64,000 bases of DNA, taken from the NCBI RefSeq assembly GCF_049445795.1, contig NZ_JBMSDT010000001.1, forward strand, positions 62,001 through 126,000, in the 5' to 3' direction. This document shows positions 8,970 through 16,982 of this stretch, piece after piece (the stretch's first letter is position 1; every line of letters begins with the position of its first letter). A program made the translations under genes and the position numbers. The notes below the pieces were generated by a model. It worked only from the letters and a program-made list of their open reading frames with translations, was not told where the DNA came from and made no database searches. The DNA comes from Larkinella sp049445795 (GTDB lineage: Bacteria > Bacteroidota > Bacteroidia > Cytophagales > Spirosomataceae).

Positions 8970-11423
8970 ATGAAATACGTTTACAGTCTGCTTTTTTATA
9001 CGGTTTTACTTTCTGTCTCTCATGCTCAGGCGGTTTTTACCCAAACCGTCCGGGGACGTGTCCTGGATAAAGAATCCAAATACCCCCTCAACGACGTCAG
9101 CGTGCAGCTTCTGGAAACTGCCGGTTCATCGGTTTTAGGAACTACGACCGATTCGCTGGGCCGGTATCGCATCCCGAACGTGCCGGTGGGTCGGCGAACG
9201 ATTCGGATTTCCCGAATTGGGTACAAAGAGGCCCTGCTGAACAACATCGTCATCGATGCCGGGCGCGAAACGGTTCTGGATGTCGAACTGGAAGAAGCTA
9301 TCACCGAACTGACCGGTGTGACCGTCAAAGCCCAGCGTACCGGCGACGCTCGGAATGAAATGGCGGTTGTGTCGGCCCGGCAGTTTACCGTCGACGAAGC
9401 CGAACGCTACGCCGGAAGCCGGGGCGAACCCGCCCGGATGGCGTCGAACTTCGCCGGGGTTCAGGGGGCCGATGACTCCCGCAACGACATCGTGATCCGG
9501 GGCAACTCGCCAAGCGGAGTGCTGTGGCGCGTCGAGGGCGTCAGCATTCCGAACCCCAACCACTTCGCCATCGCCGGAACGACGGGCGGCCCGGTCAGCA
9601 TCATCAGCAACAAAATGCTGGCGAACTCCGACTTTTTTACGGGCGCTTTTCCGGCCGAATATGGCAATGGGATTGCCGGAGTATTTGATTTGCGGCTTCG
9701 TAACGGCAACAATGAGAAGCACCAGCGCATGGTTCAGTTTGGTTTTCTGGGCACCGAGGCAGCCCTCGAAGGGCCGCTTTCCCGCCAAACCGGCTCGTCG
9801 TATTTCGTGACCTACCGCTACGCCAACCTCTGGCTGTTTAAAAAAGCCGGGATCGACATCGGCACCCAGGCCATCCCGACCTACCAGGATGCGTCGTTTC
9901 GGCTCAATTTCCCGCTCAAAAACAACGCCCGCATCGCGCTCTGGGGCTTCGGCGGCACCAGCACCATTGACCTGCTGATTAGCCAGCAGGAAGTGTCGGA
10001 CCGGAATATTTTTGGGCAGAACGACCGCGACCAGTACTACACCTCGCGCATGGCCGTGGCCGGATTGACCTACGAAAAACCGCTCAACCCACGGACGTTC
10101 CTGAAAGCGACGCTGGCGGTTTCAGCCAATGCCCAGGATGCCAACCACAATTATCTTTTCTTTCAGTATGACGCCAATGGGCTTCCCGTCGTGGAGAACA
10201 ATCGCTACAAAATTCTCAGCAAAGCACCCATTCTGGATTACCGGTTTTCGGAAACCAAGCCCTCGCTGGCGGCTTCGTTCAACCACAAGTTTAGCCCACG
10301 CAGCACGCTGAAAGCCGGTGTGAACACCGACCTTTACGCGTTCCATTTCCTCGACAGCGCCCGGGTGGTAATGCTCCAAACCGGCTCTCCGGCTCAGTTG
10401 GGCCCCTGGCAATACCGTTGGGATTCGCGCCGGACTGCCCTGTTGCTCCAGCCCTACGTGCAATGGCGAGTGAACCTCTCCGAACGACTGACCCTGAGCG
10501 CGGGGCTGACCAGCCTGTATTTCTCGCTGAACAAAAACAGTTTTTCACCCGTTGAACCCCGCGCCGGGCTGGCCTGGGATTTGGGCAATCGGCAAAAACT
10601 CAGTGTAGCCGCCGGGCTGCATAGCCAGATTCAACCCACGTACACCTATTTTTACGGCGAAGACCTACGCAACCCACAATCGCTGAGCAAGTTGTTAAAC
10701 CAGGAGGTCGGTCTGACCAAAAGCTGGCATTACGTGACGGCCTACGACCGGCTACTGGGCCGGAATCTGCGGCTGAAACTGGAAGCATATTACCAGCGGT
10801 TGTTCAGCGTGCCGGTCGAGGAGCAACGCAGTTCGTTCTCGATCCTGAACACCGGTTCCGGTTTTTCGCGGGTGTTTCCGGGCAAGCTGGTCAATACCGG
10901 AACCGGACGGAATTACGGAGCCGAATTGACGCTGGAGAAATTCTTCAGCGACGGTTACTATTTTCTGGTGACTGGTTCGCTGTTCGATGCCAAATACAAA
11001 GGCTCCGACGGCGTTTTGCGAAATACGGACTTCAACGGCAAATACGCTTTCAACGCCCTGTTTGCCAAGGAATTTACCTTCCGTAAAACCAGCCTGAACG
11101 TCGGGGCTAAATTCACGGCGGTCGGTGGGCGCTGGTACGGGCCGGTCGATGAAGCGCGGTCGCAGGCGGCTCAGGAAATCATTTACCAGAGCGCCGGACG
11201 CAACACGCTCCAGTTTCCGGATTACCGCCGGTTTGACCTGAAAGTCGATTACAAAATCAACCGCAAGAGCCTGACGCATACCATCGCCGTCGACCTGGTC
11301 AACCTCCTCGGCATCGAAAACATCCTGACGCTCAGTTACGCCCCCCAGCCCGATGGCTCGTTCATCAAGCGCGAATACCAGTTGGGTTTCCTGCCGGTTT
11401 TTTATTACCGGGTGGATTTTTGA
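8970..11423 (+). CDS. TonB-dependent outer-membrane receptor with carboxypeptidase-like regulatory domain
   Basis: 817 residues. Signal peptide ~1-20, then a CarboxypepD_reg-like beta-sandwich (~25-115, GRVLDKESKYPLNDVSVQLLET), a plug domain (~120-230, with VIRGNSPSGVLWRVEG) and a C-terminal barrel of ~580 residues ending in aromatic FYYRVDF. Such receptors import siderophores, sugars or peptides across the outer membrane using TonB energy. No SusD partner is adjacent, so the substrate cannot be inferred. A GC-rich hairpin follows the stop. Confidence 0.9.
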   Translation: MKYVYSLLFYTVLLSVSHAQAVFTQTVRGRVLDKESKYPLNDVSVQLLETAGSSVLGTTTDSLGRYRIPNVPVGRRTIRISRIGYKEALLNNIVIDAGRETVLDVELEEAITELTGVTVKAQRTGDARNEMAVVSARQFTVDEAERYAGSRGEPARMASNFAGVQGADDSRNDIVIRGNSPSGVLWRVEGVSIPNPNHFAIAGTTGGPVSIISNKMLANSDFFTGAFPAEYGNGIAGVFDLRLRNGNNEKHQRMVQFGFLGTEAALEGPLSRQTGSSYFVTYRYANLWLFKKAGIDIGTQAIPTYQDASFRLNFPLKNNARIALWGFGGTSTIDLLISQQEVSDRNIFGQNDRDQYYTSRMAVAGLTYEKPLNPRTFLKATLAVSANAQDANHNYLFFQYDANGLPVVENNRYKILSKAPILDYRFSETKPSLAASFNHKFSPRSTLKAGVNTDLYAFHFLDSARVVMLQTGSPAQLGPWQYRWDSRRTALLLQPYVQWRVNLSERLTLSAGLTSLYFSLNKNSFSPVEPRAGLAWDLGNRQKLSVAAGLHSQIQPTYTYFYGEDLRNPQSLSKLLNQEVGLTKSWHYVTAYDRLLGRNLRLKLEAYYQRLFSVPVEEQRSSFSILNTGSGFSRVFPGKLVNTGTGRNYGAELTLEKFFSDGYYFLVTGSLFDAKYKGSDGVLRNTDFNGKYAFNALFAKEFTFRKTSLNVGAKFTAVGGRWYGPVDEARSQAAQEIIYQSAGRNTLQFPDYRRFDLKVDYKINRKSLTHTIAVDLVNLLGIENILTLSYAPQPDGSFIKREYQLGFLPVFYYRVDF

Positions 11424-11428
11424 TCTTT

Positions 11429-11459
11429 ACCCTCACCCCCCTTCAGGGGGTTGGGGGTA
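11429..11459 (+). repeat. C-rich/G-rich imperfect inverted repeat
   Basis: An ACCCTCACCCCCCTT block is followed directly by its near reverse complement CAGGGGGTTGGGGGT, six bases after the receptor stop. It resembles a short repeat frequent in Bacteroidota intergenic regions and may serve as a transcription stop. The reading frame of the next gene could start inside it (TTG at 11451), but the ATG at 11475 is better. Confidence 0.6.
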
Positions 11460-11474
11460 TTTCCAAACTTCGCC

Positions 11475-12767
11475 ATGTACAACCTATTCTGTTTTCTATT
11501 CCTTTGTCTATTAACATTTTCCGCCCAGGCTCAGCCACGCACTGACGCGTTTCTGGTCGATTTGTTTGCCAAAAATCCGCATCCGGTTTTTCGGGAAGTC
11601 ATTCAGCATCCGGACAAATACCGGCTGCAAATCATCTACACGCGCATCGACCGCGACAGCCGGAACCAGCCGACGTTTACGGACTATTTTTTCCACGTCG
11701 ACAGCACGGCCTACTTCAATCCGGCGTCGACCGTCAAACTGCCGCTGGCGCTGTTGTCGCTCGAAAAACTCAACCAACTCAACCGCCCCGAGGTTACCAA
11801 GTACACGGCCATGCAATTCGACAGCGCCTACCGGGGCCAGACCCGGGAATGGCACGATCCGACGTCGGAAAGCGGTTTTCCGTCCATCGCGCATTTCATC
11901 AAAAAAGCCTTTCTGGTCAGCGACAACGACGCTTATAGCCGGATGTACGAATTTGTCGGCCAGCAAACCATCAACCGTGCGCTGCACGCCAAGGGCTACC
12001 GCGATACCCGCATCACGCACCGGTTTGTCCGGCTGACGCCCGAGGAAAACCGTCACACCAACCCCGTGCGGTTTATCCGGCCCGACGGCTCGTTGCTTTA
12101 CGCCCAGCCCCCGGCCTACAACCCGGATGCGTTTGATTTCCGCCGAATCGACAAAATCGGGAAAGGCTACCTGAACGTCCGCGACAGCCTGGTGCTCGAA
12201 CCGTTCGATTTTACGACCCGCAACAAATATCCGCTACCGGCTTTTCAGCAAACACTTCAATCGGTGCTGTTTCCGCGCTCGGTTCCGGCTTCGCAGCGGT
12301 TTTTGCTGACCGACGGGGATTACCGGCTGCTGCTTCAGTACCTCTCGCAGTTTCCTGGCGAAACCAACTACCCCAAGTACGACGCCGAACAATACTACGA
12401 CAGCTACGTGAAATTCTTCTTCCGCGACAGCCTGCATCGGCGCTTGCCGGAGGGCGTGCGGGTGTTCAACAAAGTGGGCTGGGCCTACGGGTTTATGACC
12501 GATGCGTCGTACGTGGCCGATTTCAAAAACCGGGTCGAGTTCATGCTCGCGGCCACGCTTTACGTCAACGAAGACGAAATCCTGAACGACAACCGCTACG
12601 AATACGAAAGTGTAGCGCATCCGTTTCTGTACCAACTCGGCCAAACCATCTACCAATATGAACTAAACCGGAAACGCAAAAACCGCCCCGACCTGACCCG
12701 GTTTCAGCTTCCGTACGAAAAACGCCGGGAGGATGGAAGGGCGACGGTGCGGGATGTGGAGAATTGA
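11475..12767 (+). CDS. Serine hydrolase with class A beta-lactamase-like active site
   Basis: 430 residues from ATG 11475, giving a signal peptide MYNLFCFLFLCLLTFSAQAQ. The penicillin-recognising fold motifs are SxxK as STVK (Ser85, Lys88), SDN (149-151), and a KVG triad in place of KTG in FNKVGWAYG. The first two match class A beta-lactamases; the protein is longer than a true beta-lactamase (~290 residues), and Bacteroidota have many such hydrolases of unknown substrate. A resistance role is not supported. The 3' end abuts a broken transposase. Confidence 0.75.
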   Translation: MYNLFCFLFLCLLTFSAQAQPRTDAFLVDLFAKNPHPVFREVIQHPDKYRLQIIYTRIDRDSRNQPTFTDYFFHVDSTAYFNPASTVKLPLALLSLEKLNQLNRPEVTKYTAMQFDSAYRGQTREWHDPTSESGFPSIAHFIKKAFLVSDNDAYSRMYEFVGQQTINRALHAKGYRDTRITHRFVRLTPEENRHTNPVRFIRPDGSLLYAQPPAYNPDAFDFRRIDKIGKGYLNVRDSLVLEPFDFTTRNKYPLPAFQQTLQSVLFPRSVPASQRFLLTDGDYRLLLQYLSQFPGETNYPKYDAEQYYDSYVKFFFRDSLHRRLPEGVRVFNKVGWAYGFMTDASYVADFKNRVEFMLAATLYVNEDEILNDNRYEYESVAHPFLYQLGQTIYQYELNRKRKNRPDLTRFQLPYEKRREDGRATVRDVEN

Positions 12768-12769
12768 TG

Positions 12770-13092
12770 AACGATGTGGGCACAAGCTAAAAAGAGGAGG
12801 GCTTTATAATTAGCCAGCTTCTTTTCCCAGCGGATCAGCAAGCCCCGGTACTTGATATGGTCCTGATAGCCTAACAGACCAATCGTTGACCGCTGCAGCA
12901 AGCCATGTTTCCACAGGGTTTCAAACACGCCGGCCTGAGCCCAGACTTGATGGCGGTCGTGGACCGTCGAAGCGGCTCCCAATCACTTGAGGAGTGCTTT
13001 CCAGGGGCAACCCGTTCGCAGTCGATAGTAGATGGCGGCAAACATTTGTTGATTGGGTTTAGCTTTTCGGCCTGCTTGGCTCGTTTTTAGGG
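12770..13092 (-). pseudogene. IS5-family transposase remnant (premature stop plus internal deletion)
   Basis: Read on the minus strand, the frame from 13092 gives an IS5-type N-terminus: FAAIYYRLRTGCPWKALLK, a TGA stop at about 12986, then in the same frame GAASTVHDRHQVWAQAGVF. It then jumps without the catalytic core to a C-terminal segment, LLIRWEKKLANYKALLFLACA. About 150 residues including the DDE residues are missing. The 3' side is cut at the neighbouring hydrolase stop. The element's outer end lies at 13222-13272. Confidence 0.8.
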
Positions 13093-13126
13093 CTGTGGTA
13101 ACAGGGGTTCAACGGCTAACCACAGC
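13091..13126. repeat. Small hairpin inside the IS remnant
   Basis: GGCTGTGGTTA-like arms (GCTGTGGTAAC and TAACCACAGC) flank a ~16-nt loop just upstream of the decayed transposase start. Likely part of the element's leader. The remaining 13127-13221 holds no recognisable gene. Confidence 0.4.
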
Positions 13127-13221
13127 GACAAGGGTGGTAAATACGCCGAATTTATCTGATTCGCACCGGCGACCCGGTTCGTAGTCGAAAGCCTGCATGG
13201 GAGTAAGGTTGTGATGTCAGA

Positions 13222-13272
13222 TACCACAAAATGGCTCACTTTGTCAGGCTTTCCCTATTTTCGGATAGACTC
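13222..13272 (-). mobile_element. Solo end of an IS5-type element (shared with 32.85 kb)
   Basis: About 51 bp ending in CGGATAGACTC is nearly identical (2-3 differences) to the reverse complement of 32846-32896. It carries the terminal inverted repeat TCTATCCGAAAAT. It lies at the outer side of the decayed transposase and overlaps the last 11 codons of the PafA-like gene. Confidence 0.75.
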
Positions 13273-14930
13273 TTAATCGCTTCAAAAACCGGGTTGCCAA
13301 TGTTTCCGCTCGGCTCCAGAATATGCAGTAGGGCCGAAACCGTCGAGGCAATGTCGGAAATATAGGTCCGGCGGGTTGTTTCGCCCGGTTTGACGCCCCA
13401 GCCGTAAAACAGCAGCGGTACGTGCGTGTCGTAGTTGAAAAGTGTTCCGTGCGAGGTGCCTCCTTTCTGGTAACCTTCCAGCCAGCCGGGTTGCGTCACC
13501 AGATACAGGTCGCCACTCCGTTTGGCGTTATACACATTTCGCAACAGCGGTACCCAGTATTCCGGTATTGACGCTGCGTTGATATCGTGGAGATTAATTA
13601 CGTTCTGAATACCGGGTTCTTTCAGCAACGCCAGCCGCACCACTTCGGCCGCGTCGGCCATTTTGATTTTCTTTTCTCGCATCAGGTCGTGGTTCAGGTA
13701 GACTTGCCCATTGGCATTGCCAATCACCCATTTACCGGTGCCAAACGCATCAACCAGCGCTTTTTCGGTAGCCGCCCCAATGGTTTTTCCTTCCAGAAAA
13801 CCGCCCGGCATCTTCATACTTTGTGAATACGCCGGATTATCAGCCGCGCCGTGGTCGGCCGACAAAAACGCCAGGTAATTGCCTTTCCCCACCTGCTCGT
13901 CAAGAGCCGTTAGCAGTTCGGCCATGACTTTATCCAGCCGCAGGTATTCATCCTCGATTTCAATGGACGATGGGCTGAACCGGTGCCCGATGGCATCCGG
14001 CGAAGAAAAGCTCACGCAGAGAAAATCCGTTTCCGGACCTTTGCCCATGTTTTCGCCTTTCAGGGCGGCCACGGCCATTTCTTTCGTTAATACATCGCCA
14101 AACGGGCTCGTCCGCAGGGCTTCGTATTTACTGCCCAGCGAGGCCACCGCCTGGTGCGGAAACACAGCTTTGGGTTCGCCCGCCAGCGGGTTTTCAAACG
14201 GTGTATCATCGATGGTGCTTTCCACGTACTGATCCAGCGGCAACACGGTTTCCCAGGCCTGTGCCAGGTACTTATCCGACAGCTTGCGGGCGTTGAATTC
14301 CTTGGCCCACTGCGGTTGCTCTTTCATGTAAAACGTACTCGAAATCCAGCTTCCGTCTTTGGAGTCGTACCAGTAAGCGGCATTGGCGGCATGTCCGGCG
14401 GGCAAGATGGCGCCCCGGTCTTTCATTGCCACGCCGATCACCTTCGAACGGCCTTGCGTCGCAACTTTCAACTGATCGGTAACGGTTGTGACGAGCAGGT
14501 TACGCGGGGACATTTTCCCGGCTGAGGTCGGACTGCCCGAAGCCGAAACCGCCGAAACCGTCGAGTCCTCAACGCAATACACCTCGCGATCCAGTCGCCG
14601 GTCGTACCAGTCATTGCCCACAATCCCCGAAATGGCCGGAGCCGAACCCGTATACACATGCGTATGGCCGGGGGCCGTGATCGTGGCTGCGTAATGATAA
14701 TGGTTATTCCGCGCGTTGAAGCCGTCGCGCATCATCCGCTTAAAACCGCCTTCGCTATACTTATTGTAAAACCGATACAGGTAATCGTAGCGCATCTGGT
14801 CGACAACGATGCCAACAACCAGTTTTGGACGGCTCAGGGTGGAGGCTGGAACGGGGGCTTTTTTGGGGGCAGCTTGCCCAAACACCAGCGCGGGTGCTAG
14901 CAACAAAGCTGCAAAACGAACTACTTTCAT
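13236..14930 (-). CDS. pafA: PafA-like alkaline phosphatase / nucleotide pyrophosphatase superfamily
   Basis: 564 residues from ATG at 14930, with signal peptide MKVVRFAALLLAPALVFGQA. Matches the Elizabethkingia PafA pattern: metal Asp44 in VVDQMRYD, nucleophile Thr85 in ATITAPGHTHVYTG, GIVGNDWYD, AMKDRGAILPAGH for the Lys/Arg pair, and SADHGAADN near the metal site. It hydrolyses phosphate monoesters in the periplasm. The last residues SLSENRESLTK and the stop are encoded by the IS end, so the native C-terminus has been replaced. A longer frame to 14978 is possible but lacks a signal at its N-terminus. Confidence 0.88.
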   Translation of the reverse strand: MKVVRFAALLLAPALVFGQAAPKKAPVPASTLSRPKLVVGIVVDQMRYDYLYRFYNKYSEGGFKRMMRDGFNARNNHYHYAATITAPGHTHVYTGSAPAISGIVGNDWYDRRLDREVYCVEDSTVSAVSASGSPTSAGKMSPRNLLVTTVTDQLKVATQGRSKVIGVAMKDRGAILPAGHAANAAYWYDSKDGSWISSTFYMKEQPQWAKEFNARKLSDKYLAQAWETVLPLDQYVESTIDDTPFENPLAGEPKAVFPHQAVASLGSKYEALRTSPFGDVLTKEMAVAALKGENMGKGPETDFLCVSFSSPDAIGHRFSPSSIEIEDEYLRLDKVMAELLTALDEQVGKGNYLAFLSADHGAADNPAYSQSMKMPGGFLEGKTIGAATEKALVDAFGTGKWVIGNANGQVYLNHDLMREKKIKMADAAEVVRLALLKEPGIQNVINLHDINAASIPEYWVPLLRNVYNAKRSGDLYLVTQPGWLEGYQKGGTSHGTLFNYDTHVPLLFYGWGVKPGETTRRTYISDIASTVSALLHILEPSGNIGNPVFEAIKSLSENRESLTK

Positions 14931-14962
14931 GCGAGTTAAAAAATGGGGTCGGGTTTCCACCC

Positions 14963-14970
14963 CAAAAGTA
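14963..14970 (-). promoter_or_regulatory. -7 box TACTTTTG for the PafA-like gene
   Basis: On the minus strand the octamer TACTTTTG fits TAnnTTTG, 33 nt upstream of the ATG at 14930. No good -33 element is visible. Confidence 0.4.
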
Positions 14971-15018
14971 GTGAACATTTCTGGTACACCTGGCGTTAGG
15001 CGTTAAAATGAATGTGAA

Positions 15019-15744
15019 ATGATGCCACCCGCTATTGCCTTTAAACCGGCCCAGATCGGCAACCGGGGCCTGATGGCAGCCACGCTTATTTTGCTGTGCT
15101 GGTTTGGAATGCTGGCTTTTCTGCTTCAATATCCCATCAATTGGCAAAATCCGCTCACCTACGTTTGCGTGCTGATCCAGATGCACCTGTACACGGGCGT
15201 GTTCATTACCGCGCATGATGCCATTCACGGCGTGGTGACTCCCACCAACAAACGACTCAACCACGTCATCGGGTTTCTTTGCGCCACCTTGTTTGCCTTC
15301 AATAATTACCACCGGCTTAGCCGCAAACACCACCTGCACCATAAGCACGCAGCCACCGACGACGACCCGGATTTTCATGATGGCAACCCAAATTTTCTGG
15401 CCTGGTATTATAGTTTTTTGAAAGAATACATTTCGGTGGTCCAGATCGTGTTGATGGCTGTCACATACAACGTGCTGAAAATCTGGTTCCCGATGGAGAA
15501 TCTGATTCTGTACTGGATGGTCCCGGCGGTTTTAAGCACCTTCCAGCTTTTCTATTTCGGCACCTACCTGCCGCACCGGGGAGAACACCACAATCCGCCC
15601 CACAACGCTCGCAGCCAGCAAATCAACCACGTCCGGGCGTTCCTGAGCTGCTACTTCTTCGGCTACCACGCCGAACACCACGCGTATCCTTATTTGCCCT
15701 GGTGGAAACTGCCCGAAGCAAGAGAAAAGAGTTCAGAGTTATGA
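15019..15744 (+). CDS. crtW: Beta-carotene ketolase (CrtW-type) / membrane fatty-acid-desaturase-like di-iron enzyme
   Basis: 241 residues with four hydrophobic helices and the three histidine boxes of the family: HDAIH (66-70), HRLSRKHHLHH (98-108) and HAEHH followed by PYLPWWKLPE near the end; FGTYLPHR is typical of CrtW ketolases. It would add keto groups to beta-ionone rings, giving pink-red carotenoids. Adjacent to a convergent polyprenyl synthase gene. The last residues REKSSEL and the TGA lie inside the left arm of the hairpin at 15723-15832, so the native C-terminus was probably replaced. A desaturase role cannot be excluded. Confidence 0.75.
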   Translation: MMPPAIAFKPAQIGNRGLMAATLILLCWFGMLAFLLQYPINWQNPLTYVCVLIQMHLYTGVFITAHDAIHGVVTPTNKRLNHVIGFLCATLFAFNNYHRLSRKHHLHHKHAATDDDPDFHDGNPNFLAWYYSFLKEYISVVQIVLMAVTYNVLKIWFPMENLILYWMVPAVLSTFQLFYFGTYLPHRGEHHNPPHNARSQQINHVRAFLSCYFFGYHAEHHAYPYLPWWKLPEAREKSSEL

Positions 15745-15832
15745 ATTAAGAGTTCAGAGTTGGCTCCGCCGTTTCCCGTAAAGTAGCGGAGCCAACTCTG
15801 AACTCTTAATTCATAACTCTGAACTCTTTTCT
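15723..15832. repeat. Perfect 47-nt-arm hairpin between convergent genes
   Basis: Arms 15723-15769 and 15786-15832 are perfect reverse complements over 47 nt with a 16-nt loop. The arm is made of AGAGTTCAGAGTTATGAATTAAGAG-type words ending TTGGCTCCGC. It contains the stop codon of the ketolase gene, and its other edge overlaps the stop codon of the polyprenyl synthase gene. Confidence 0.92.
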
Positions 15833-16805
15833 ACTTGCTTCGCTCAATCGTGTATTGCACCAGTTGCTCCAGCGAGTTGCGGTATTTCGATTCGGGGAGG
15901 GTGAAGAGCAGGGCTTTGGCTTCGTCGACGTAGCGGGTCATGACTGTCGTGGCGTATTGAATACCGCCTGATTTCTTCACAAAGTCAATAACTTCGGCCA
16001 CGCGCTTGGGGTTTTCGCTTTCGTTTTTGACGATGTTGATCATCCGGCGTTTTTCGAGCCAGGCCGCGTTGTTGAGGGCGTAAATCAACGGCAGGGTCAT
16101 TTTCTTTTCCTTAATATCAATTCCGAGCGGTTTTCCGACTTCTACCTCGCCGTAATCGAAGAGGTCATCCTTAATCTGAAAGGCAATCCCGACTTTCTCG
16201 CCGAACAGCCGGGCGGTTTCGATTACCTCGGGCGAGGCATCCACGGAACGGGCACCCACTGCGCAGCAGGCCGAAATCAGGGATGCGGTTTTCTGGCGGA
16301 TGATTTCGTAATAAACCGCTTCGGTAATGTCGAGCCGACGGGCTTTCTCGATTTGCAGCAACTCACCTTCGCTGATTTCCCGGACAGCCGTCGAGACAAT
16401 TTTCAGCAGATCGAATTCGCTGTTATCCACCGACAGCAGCAGCCCGCGTGAAAGCAGGTAATCGCCCACCAGGACGGCAATTTTGTTTTTCCAGAGAGCG
16501 TTGATGGAGAAAAAACTCCGGCGGTAATTGGAGTCGTCGACCACGTCGTCGTGCACGAGCGTCGCCGTGTGCAGCAATTCGATCAGGGCCGCGCCCCGGT
16601 GCGTCGATTCGGTGATGGTGCCGCAGACTCCGGCGGTCAGAAACACGAACATTGGCCGGAGTTGCTTGCCCTTTCGGCGCACGATGTAGTTCATGATCTG
16701 GTCCAGCAACATGACTTCGCTTTTCATAAACTGCCGGAATTTGTGCTCAAATGTTTCCATTTCGGCAGCAATCGGCGCTTGTATGTCCCGGATCGATAGT
16801 GGCAT
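15831..16805 (-). CDS. ispB: Polyprenyl diphosphate synthase
   Basis: 324 residues, trans-isoprenyl diphosphate synthase family. First Asp-rich motif LVHDDVVDD (residues ~84-91), second KDDLFDYGE, plus GKQLRPMFVFL. The residues before the first motif favour a medium-to-long chain product (octaprenyl-type, for menaquinone side chains), but product length cannot be set from sequence. Cytoplasmic. Stop TAG at the edge of the 15.7-kb hairpin. Confidence 0.88.
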   Translation of the reverse strand: MPLSIRDIQAPIAAEMETFEHKFRQFMKSEVMLLDQIMNYIVRRKGKQLRPMFVFLTAGVCGTITESTHRGAALIELLHTATLVHDDVVDDSNYRRSFFSINALWKNKIAVLVGDYLLSRGLLLSVDNSEFDLLKIVSTAVREISEGELLQIEKARRLDITEAVYYEIIRQKTASLISACCAVGARSVDASPEVIETARLFGEKVGIAFQIKDDLFDYGEVEVGKPLGIDIKEKKMTLPLIYALNNAAWLEKRRMINIVKNESENPKRVAEVIDFVKKSGGIQYATTVMTRYVDEAKALLFTLPESKYRNSLEQLVQYTIERSK

Positions 16806-16849
16806 TAGTACAAACCGGTCATCGGGTTAGACGAACGGTATTCAAGGCG

Positions 16850-16857
16850 CAAGTATA
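16850..16857 (-). promoter_or_regulatory. Possible -7 box (TATACTTG) for the polyprenyl synthase gene
   Basis: One mismatch to TAnnTTTG, 45 nt upstream of the ATG; a TTTG lies about 23 bp further upstream on the minus strand (16881-16884). Confidence 0.35.
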
Positions 16858-16892
16858 CCACGGAAACACGAACATCAGGGCAAAACTGTAAA

Positions 16893-16962
16893 AAATTATG
16901 AATGATGAATGATGGATGATGAACGATGAAGCGAAAAGTTTTACATTCATCATTCATAATTT
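16893..16962. repeat. ATGAATGATGAATG inverted repeat upstream of the patatin gene
   Basis: Arms 16893-16911 and 16944-16962 (AAATTATGAATGATGAATG and its exact reverse complement). Between and after them are further GATGAATGAT / ATCATTTATC units up to 16976, 6 nt before the patatin start. Same architecture as the GAGTTA hairpins but a different unit. Confidence 0.75.
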
Positions 16963-16982
16963 ATCATTTATCATTCCACTTC

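Noticed and set aside
11475..12767. A beta-lactamase resistance gene
   Set aside because: SxxK and SDN are present but the third motif is KVG and the protein is much longer than class A enzymes; only a serine-hydrolase call is supported.
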